A stretch of 16,660 nt of DNA from Pseudomonadota bacterium (GTDB lineage Bacteria > Pseudomonadota > Gammaproteobacteria > Steroidobacterales > Steroidobacteraceae), in contig JAPTUI010000135.1 in assembly GCA_028067895.1 (NCBI GenBank), positions 1-16,660 of the forward strand. Reading direction: 5' to 3'. Every line of letters starts with the position of its first letter. Position 1 is the first letter of the stretch. Position numbers and translations under genes: made by a program. The notes beneath the pieces were generated by a model. The model had not been told where the DNA came from and did no database searches. It was given only the letters and a program-made list of their open reading frames with translations. Of this stretch, positions 11,848 to 16,660 are shown piece after piece.

Positions 11848-13287
11848 CTATGCCGCTGGTATCTCAAGGCGCCGATGCGGGGTCCCGATCGAGGCGTAAT
11901 CGATGTAGCGATCCGTCGCATTCACCATCCGCAGCAACATCCGATGAAATAGATTCTTTAGGAGCATCATATCTCGTATCGCGGGAACCTCCTGGCCTTC
12001 CGGTATCGGCACGCCATGAGCAGATTTGTTCCGGCGCGACCAAGCCGCGGCTTCTTCGGATCCAAATTCAATGCCGATTTCCTTAAGAACGGCCTTCAGC
12101 ACATCTTGCTGAGGGACTTGGTTCACTCGGCCAAAGTTCCTTTCGAGGCCTTCTTTCTTTGTTGCGGTAAGCTCAGACTCGGTGAGCAGCTGGGTAAATC
12201 GATCCCGCAAACCTTTCCACTCCTCAGCCTCTAGGATGTTTCGCGCGATCGTTGAGTGCTGTTTTAGGTACGCTGCGGTGAGCGCCTCAATGGCCGCACC
12301 GAATTGCCCCGGGGCGGTGTGGATCGTGGCCGCGCAGGCGTGCCAATATGTCCAACTGAGATTTCCGAGATCGAAACGCTCGTAAGCAGAAACCAGTGCG
12401 CTAATCATCCGATTGAGCGGCGCGCGTTCAATGTGAAATTGGATCGGCGCAGTGCTGAGCGGAGCTGGGGGCCGGGCCCCCAACTTGAACGCCATTCCGC
12501 CTAGACTGTATCCACTACACGCATGTGCGCCAACGATTTGCCAATTATCAGTGTACGTAGTGCATCCGAGTTCAACGAGATACGCGCCTAGCGCAAATGA
12601 AATTGCGACGCGTATCTTTCGTCGAGTCATCTCATCTGGCGTTCCTCGATACAGTATGCAGCCGGGCCTGTCTGAGCCGTCTGTAACATTGCGGTCAAGG
12701 CCGAGGACATAAAGTACTTGGCCGTCTATGGTTAGGCGCGCTGCAGCTCGTGAGAAACCTTCGCGGCTGTTCGAATCGTGGACAGTGACGCCTTCCTCAT
12801 CGTTTGCGATGATTCGTCTTACAGTTGTCTCCACGACTGTGGTGATCGAGTCGGGCCAAATGAACGGGTAACTGTGCACATTTCTCAACCATTCGATGGT
12901 ATAGACACCGTGGGCAGCTTCGCCCATATTCACCCGAAGCCCGTGTACACTGGATGTCTCTTGGAGTGTTCCCCTGCCGCTTTCCTCGTAATGCTGGCGT
13001 ACCCCCAATCGCTCCACCCCAACAAGGGTGGCGTCGACTCCGTTGATCGCTGTGAGTTTGACCTCTTGGGTTCCAATCCAGATGGCGCCCGACGGACGTA
13101 CGGGGGCCTTCGACTTTGCGTTTCCCGGCGCCTCCGTTTCCAGTATCAGAGCGAGGTCTTCGTTGCGGCGAATCGTGAAGCGGGAGACCGGCGCGTGCAG
13201 TGGGCCGACATCTGAAATTCGGAAGATCCCGCTGTTGATGAGATCAAGCGCTTCTTCCGTCCAGACTTTGATTTTATCCTGGTCCAC
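11848..13287 (-). CDS. Protein of unknown function with a HEPN-like C-terminus
   Basis: A 479-residue protein. The start is a GTG with GGAG 9 nt upstream. Residues 1-250 look mixed alpha/beta with no motif I know. Residues 290-479 are helical and end with a candidate HEPN ribonuclease signature, R419-NKSA-H424 (R-x4-H), followed by a long helix (MMLLKNLFHRMLLRMVNATD). This N-terminal-domain plus C-terminal-HEPN layout recalls ApeA-like abortive-infection proteins, but I cannot claim that family. The region looks lower in GC than its neighbours, a sign of transfer. It lies 89 bp downstream of the second recombinase in the same direction and may share its transcript. The 114 bp between its end and the propeller gene hold no clear terminator. 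Confidence 0.7.
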   Translation of the reverse strand: MDQDKIKVWTEEALDLINSGIFRISDVGPLHAPVSRFTIRRNEDLALILETEAPGNAKSKAPVRPSGAIWIGTQEVKLTAINGVDATLVGVERLGVRQHYEESGRGTLQETSSVHGLRVNMGEAAHGVYTIEWLRNVHSYPFIWPDSITTVVETTVRRIIANDEEGVTVHDSNSREGFSRAAARLTIDGQVLYVLGLDRNVTDGSDRPGCILYRGTPDEMTRRKIRVAISFALGAYLVELGCTTYTDNWQIVGAHACSGYSLGGMAFKLGARPPAPLSTAPIQFHIERAPLNRMISALVSAYERFDLGNLSWTYWHACAATIHTAPGQFGAAIEALTAAYLKQHSTIARNILEAEEWKGLRDRFTQLLTESELTATKKEGLERNFGRVNQVPQQDVLKAVLKEIGIEFGSEEAAAWSRRNKSAHGVPIPEGQEVPAIRDMMLLKNLFHRMLLRMVNATDRYIDYASIGTPHRRLEIPAA

Positions 13288-13376
13288 GCAGGCTGCTCCG
13301 CTGCCGAGAATGCCTTACTCAGCCGAATGAAGGCTGTCATTTGAAGGGGCTCCCGGAGAGTAACACGAGCCGCACG

Positions 13377-14576
13377 CTACGACTTTGAACCAGCCTGAGC
13401 ACGCTCCGTACCGGCCGGGGCGGGGCCGAGCAAATTCGCCACCTTCGACTGTCCCACCGCCCCGGGCTGGTAGTACTTGAGTGTAGTGGCCACATTCTTG
13501 TGGCCCGTGAGCTGCATGACCTCTCCCAGCGGCACCTGCTGATTGCCAGCCTCGGTAACGAACCCCGAACGCAGTGAGTGCGCGCCGAAAACGCCATCGA
13601 GGCGTGCGATCTTCGCGCGCTGTTTGACCATGCGATAGATCGCCTGGGCGCTCAAGGGCTCGGTCGCTTTGCCGTGAACCACCCGGCGGAAAATCGGGCC
13701 GTCGCGCACCCCAGAGGCGTTGAGCCAGGCAGTGAGCGCCTCCGCCGCGATTCCCATGATCGGCTTCCCCGGTTCTGAGGTCGCGCCACGACCGCTCTGG
13801 TCGGTCTTTGAGTGCGCCAGGCGGTAGACGTAGCCCGCCTCGCCGACGCGCTCGAGGTGCTCCATGCGCGCATTGGCCACTTCCGATCGCCGCCGCCCGC
13901 CGGACGCCCATGCAAAGGTGAGGATCGCCCGATCGCGCATACCGCGCAGATCCTCTTTGCATGTCGCGAGTAGCCGCTCGAGCGGGGAGCGGGTGAGGGC
14001 GGCCATCCGACGCTGGGGCACTTGCCTCAGCGCGTAGCCGCGGCGGACACGGCGCAGAAATTCCCGCACACCGGAGTCCTCGAAGGGGTTCTTCGCTTTC
14101 TTCATCGCGTGGGCTTTGGAGAGCACCGAGAGGCGGTGCAGCACAGTGGCGAGCGAGAGCGGGCCGCGCTTGTGCTTGTAGCCACCTGCAATGAGCGCCG
14201 CATCGATCGCCGGCGGCAGGTCGTGCACGAGCTCGATGGGCCGCGTGCTGTGTGCGCTGCGCTCGGCAGCGCGCTCGAGGTGGTCGACCACGAATTGCAT
14301 CACCACCGCGGGGGCGATCGGAAGCGTGAACGTCTGCCAGTAGCGCAGCCGATACCAAGCCGCCCAGTACTTGAGCGCGCTCTGGTACGAGCGACGGGTA
14401 TTGACCGACTCGCCCTGGCGCAGAAACGCGCGAACGGCCGATTCGGTCTCGGCTGAGAGCCTCGAGGGGTCGAGCGCCGGGACGCTCGTGTGCAGGCGCA
14501 ACGGCGCCGGCCCGGGCAGTGCGGTCGTTTTTCGAGGCGGCGCCCGCCGGCGCGGGAGTTGTGCCTTTGATTTCAT
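13377..14576 (-). CDS. Tyrosine recombinase / integrase (copy 2)
   Basis: A 399-residue site-specific recombinase. After a basic, proline-rich N-terminus (1-38), the core-binding domain spans about 40-180 and the catalytic domain 195-385. Catalytic residues: R229 (GRRRSEV), K257 (HSKTDQ), H333 and R336 (AHSLRSG), H359 (TGHKN) and Y368 or Y369 (LKYYQPG). The C-terminal tail after 380 is dispensable-looking. Its ATG at 14576 has no Shine-Dalgarno; a TATATT (14588-14583) lies 6 nt before it, so the message may be leaderless. It is divergent from the HEPN-like/KfrA pair, with 126 bp between, and followed by the 479-residue HEPN-like gene. Confidence 0.93.
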   Translation of the reverse strand: MKSKAQLPRRRAPPRKTTALPGPAPLRLHTSVPALDPSRLSAETESAVRAFLRQGESVNTRRSYQSALKYWAAWYRLRYWQTFTLPIAPAVVMQFVVDHLERAAERSAHSTRPIELVHDLPPAIDAALIAGGYKHKRGPLSLATVLHRLSVLSKAHAMKKAKNPFEDSGVREFLRRVRRGYALRQVPQRRMAALTRSPLERLLATCKEDLRGMRDRAILTFAWASGGRRRSEVANARMEHLERVGEAGYVYRLAHSKTDQSGRGATSEPGKPIMGIAAEALTAWLNASGVRDGPIFRRVVHGKATEPLSAQAIYRMVKQRAKIARLDGVFGAHSLRSGFVTEAGNQQVPLGEVMQLTGHKNVATTLKYYQPGAVGQSKVANLLGPAPAGTERAQAGSKS

Positions 14577-14610
14577 AGTGCGAATATACTACATATTCAT
14601 GTCCACTAGG

Positions 14611-14631
14611 ACGATAACTACCACTTATCGT
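14611..14631. promoter_or_regulatory. Perfect dyad between the divergent recombinase and HEPN/KfrA genes
   Basis: ACGATAA-CTACCAC-TTATCGT: 7-bp perfect arms around a 7-bp spacer. It sits upstream of the recombinase start and of the divergent gene. It could be an autoregulatory operator for the KfrA-type protein, or a recombinase core site, since such cores have inverted arms around 6-8 bp. Neither role can be decided here. Confidence 0.6.
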
Positions 14632-14702
14632 ACGTTGTTGCGAAAGCTAGGGCAGGGTGGTTTTGAGCGTCCTTGGACAAGAGTGATACCGGGAGCACGC
14701 CG

Positions 14703-15623
14703 ATGATCATCGCGATCACAGACCGCGCCGGCGGGAGCCGCGCCATTGGGGACATCCAGCCGTGCGGGCGTCCATTTGCCCACCCAGGGCTAGGGTTCAC
14801 GTGGCTGAAGTTTCCAATGGCCGTGCAGCTCGAGCCGCTGGATAAGCCGCCGGCCTATCTCACCGCGTTCCTGGCTGAAATAGCCGTCACCGTTCCGGGA
14901 CAGACCCCCGTGTCGCTCGGACGTGCCCAGCCGAATATCAGCCTGGCCCTACGAACCATTGAGCAGCCACTGAGACAGCCCTTCGAGATGTGGCTACACC
15001 TCTCCGGTGAGCAGATCGAGGCACTCGAGCGGCGACGCGAGGGCCAGCGACTCGAGTTCCACGTCAACCTGAGCCTGCAGATTCACTACGACGGCGCCAT
15101 CCACTGGGTCCGAGATGACGTCCGGTTTCACGTGAACGAAAGCGATTGGGCGGAGATCCTGCGCCAGATCGGATATCTCGATCGGCTCATCGTTGCCGTG
15201 GATCTCCCACTCGAGGCCCCCGAGCAGATCCGCAGCGCCGTGCAACACATGCGCGCTGCGCATCAGCACCTCATTGCCGGGCGGTATACTGACGCTGTCG
15301 GCGTGTGCCGCCGGGCGATGGAGAGCCTGCACTCCTTCGCGGATGACGCCACGGCAAAGGCCATCAGGGACGCCTTTGCCACGTCAATCGAGACCCGTAA
15401 GAAGATGACCCCAGGGCAACGCGCCGAACTCGTGCGCATGGCGGTGCACCACTTCTCACACCCCGCGCACCACGAAGAGCCCGGCAAGCCCGCGGAGGTC
15501 TACAGCCGTCAGGGCGCCTTGTTCGTCCTCAGCGCGGCCTCCGGCGTCGTCTGGGAGGCCCTCGGCCGTCACCGTGAGGCGCCTGCCGGACCCGGTAGCC
15601 CGCAGGGGGCAAGCACATCATGA
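14703..15623 (+). CDS. 306-residue protein with a possible HEPN-like C-terminal domain
   Basis: The ATG at 14703 is chosen because GGGAG lies 7 nt upstream; a TTG at 14673 lacks such a site. Residues 1-165 look beta-rich (many alternating hydrophobic residues, for example LEFHVNLSLQIHYDGAIHW). Residues 172-290 are helical: HLIAGRYTDAVGVCRRAMESL is like the opening helices of HEPN/Abi-C domains, and RMAVHHFSH holds an R245-x4-H250 pair. The end (ALFVLSAASGVVWEAL) fits their last helix. I do not recognise the family, and HEPN is inference from pattern. The stop overlaps the kfrA-like ATG (ATGA), so the two products are made together and probably work together. Confidence 0.75.
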   Translation: MIIAITDRAGGSRAIGDIQPCGRPFAHPGLGFTWLKFPMAVQLEPLDKPPAYLTAFLAEIAVTVPGQTPVSLGRAQPNISLALRTIEQPLRQPFEMWLHLSGEQIEALERRREGQRLEFHVNLSLQIHYDGAIHWVRDDVRFHVNESDWAEILRQIGYLDRLIVAVDLPLEAPEQIRSAVQHMRAAHQHLIAGRYTDAVGVCRRAMESLHSFADDATAKAIRDAFATSIETRKKMTPGQRAELVRMAVHHFSHPAHHEEPGKPAEVYSRQGALFVLSAASGVVWEALGRHREAPAGPGSPQGASTS

Positions 15624-16489
15624 GCACCCCCTCCGCAGGCGCGTCGGCCACGGAATCGCCCGCGGCGCGACGATCCGCACCCCTCACGCGCGAAGCAGTG
15701 TTTGCAGCCGCTTGGGCGCTCACTAAGGCGGGTAGCCGACCGACGATCGAGCGCATTCGGTTGTACCTCGGTAACGGTACGCCCCGCGGATCCCCAAACA
15801 CCGTGAACACCTACCTCACGCAATGGTGGGAAGAACTCGCGGTGCGTGTCGCCGGGGAATCGGTCGAAGCTATCCACGGGCTGCCGCCGAGCGTTTCGGG
15901 AACCCTCGAGACGCTCTGGAATCAGGCGCTCGTCGCCGCCAGGGAGAAATGGCTCGATGAGCTCGCCGATCGAGAACGGACCATCGTCGAGCGTGCCAGG
16001 ACGCTCGAGGAACAGACCAGGGAACTCACCGCGCGCGAGCAAGCTCTCGCCGCTCGGGCCAGTGCTCTCGAGGCGGCCCTCGCGCTCGCACGCGAGCAGC
16101 TCACCGCGGCGAACCAACGCGCCGAAACCCTCGAGGACACTGAAGTACGCCGAACCGGAGAAATTGCGGCCCTGCAGGAGCACTGCCGCTCGAGCGACGC
16201 CGAGATCCGTGACCTGCAGAGGCAGTTCGAGGCCGAGCGCACCGAGCTTGCGCGTCGCTTCAACGCCGAACGGGCCGATCTCGCGAGTCGGTCAGATGCC
16301 GCCGCGGCGAGGCTGCTCCGTGCATTGGATCAAGCCCGCGAGCTCGCCCGGGAGCGCGCTCAAGAAGCGAAGCGCGCCACCGCCGAGGCCAGAGCCGCGA
16401 TCCAGCACCGCGACCGCCTGCAGCGTGAGCTCGCGAAGGAGAGAGCGAAGCGCCCCGCCCGGCCGGCGAGACGGCGCGCGGTGCGGTAG
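15620..16489 (+). CDS. kfrA: KfrA-type DNA-binding coiled-coil protein
   Basis: A 289-residue protein. Residues 21-73 match the KfrA N-terminal DNA-binding domain: TREAVFAAAWALTKAGSRPT, then IRLYLGNGTPRGSPNTVNTY and WWEEL. Residues about 100-270 are one long coiled coil of E/R/A/L heptads, and the last 20 residues are basic. KfrA proteins of plasmids and integrated elements bind their own promoter and form filaments or scaffolds linked to stable inheritance. Here it is translationally coupled to the 306-residue HEPN-like gene and divergent from a recombinase, so an element-maintenance role with autoregulation at the nearby dyad is likely. The start ATG lies in an ATGA overlap. Confidence 0.85.
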   Translation: MSTPSAGASATESPAARRSAPLTREAVFAAAWALTKAGSRPTIERIRLYLGNGTPRGSPNTVNTYLTQWWEELAVRVAGESVEAIHGLPPSVSGTLETLWNQALVAAREKWLDELADRERTIVERARTLEEQTRELTAREQALAARASALEAALALAREQLTAANQRAETLEDTEVRRTGEIAALQEHCRSSDAEIRDLQRQFEAERTELARRFNAERADLASRSDAAAARLLRALDQARELARERAQEAKRATAEARAAIQHRDRLQRELAKERAKRPARPARRRAVR

Positions 16490-16516
16490 GCACACACCTG
16501 GGGCCAGAACTCCGAA

Positions 16517-16592
16517 TGGAACACGAGGCAGGAGTCGAACCTGCGTGGGCTGCGTTCAGAGCGCAGCTGGGATACCGACAACCCACACCTGA
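16517..16592 (-). tRNA. tRNA-like gene, anticodon CTG (Gln), acceptor stem poorly paired
   Basis: On the minus strand a full anticodon arm (CTGCG-CTCTGAA-CGCAG, anticodon at 16559-16557) is followed by a 5-nt variable loop, a perfect T arm (GCAGG-TTCGACT-CCTGC), the acceptor 3' strand CTCGTGT, T73 and an encoded CCA. The D arm has only a three-pair GGG/CCC stem. The proposed 5' strand pairs with the 3' strand at only about 4 of 7 positions, and T73 is unusual for Gln. It is either degenerate or an unorthodox mobile-element tRNA. The 5' end is estimated by numbering. Confidence 0.6.
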
Positions 16593-16598
16593 GCAATC

Positions 16599-16660
16599 TG
16601 GCAGGCCGCCATGGACTCGAACCATGCAAGGCCGGTTTTGGAGACCAGCCACCGCCCTGC
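16599..16660 (-). tRNA. tRNA-Trp-like gene (anticodon CCA), 5' end beyond the window
   Basis: The anticodon arm CTGGT-CTCCAAA-ACCGG is nearly that of bacterial tRNA-Trp, with anticodon CCA at 16641-16639. The T arm (CATGG-TTCGAGT-CCATG), G73 and an encoded CCA (16601-16599) are present. The D-loop side visible before the edge is not the usual GGTAGAGC. Only about 6 nt separate it from the Gln-type gene, so the two look like members of a tRNA array. Confidence 0.7.

Overview
The window is a GC-rich accessory region, most likely from a proteobacterium and probably a gammaproteobacterium. This rests on the gene families seen (HigBA, VapC, KfrA, a DUF4338/ISAs1-type element, a GrpE/Hsp70 set) and on codon usage, not on any marker gene. 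Nearly everything in it is mobile, defensive or addiction-related: two tyrosine recombinases, two or three toxin-antitoxin (TA) loci, transposon debris, a group II intron tail, an IS and the end of a tRNA array. No housekeeping gene is seen.

Left end (1-2435): a CopG-type TA pair (toxin truncated by the window edge) meets the 3' remnant of a vapC gene tail to tail. A tyrosine recombinase abuts the broken end of vapC. An intact higBA operon follows on the minus strand; its strong sigma70 promoter places the start of transcription on the higB start codon. From 2436 to 3370 there is only debris: a possible Tn3-type transposase tail and copy A of a DUF4338/ISAs1-type gene.

Centre (3337-8047): a four-gene minus-strand operon, in order of transcription a divergent GrpE, an Hsp70, a 628-residue protein I do not recognise, and a 112-residue J-like protein without the HPD motif. 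It looks like a self-contained accessory chaperone machine. Two direct-repeat copies (about 180-198 bp, about 96% identical by eye) of the DUF4338 element bracket it, one on each side.

Nested mobile DNA (8187-10105): DUF4338 copy B carries a 19-bp deletion and is interrupted by the 3' end of a group II intron. The intron is cut by an IS with 13-bp perfect inverted repeats and a broken integrase-core transposase.

Right part (10210-16660): a zinc-ribbon/transmembrane protein carries seven near-identical GloVer-type repeats, probably a seven-bladed propeller. Next come a 479-residue protein with a HEPN-like C-terminus and a second tyrosine recombinase in one transcription direction. Divergent from these, a 306-residue HEPN-like protein overlaps a KfrA-type coiled-coil DNA-binding protein by 4 bp. 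A perfect dyad lies between the divergent genes. The window ends in two tRNA-like genes on the minus strand (Gln-CTG with a poorly paired acceptor stem, and Trp-CCA, cut by the edge), which suggests a tRNA array on a mobile element.

The best candidates for undescribed biology are the bracketed chaperone operon, the recombinase/HEPN/KfrA module with its tRNA array, and the zinc-ribbon propeller.
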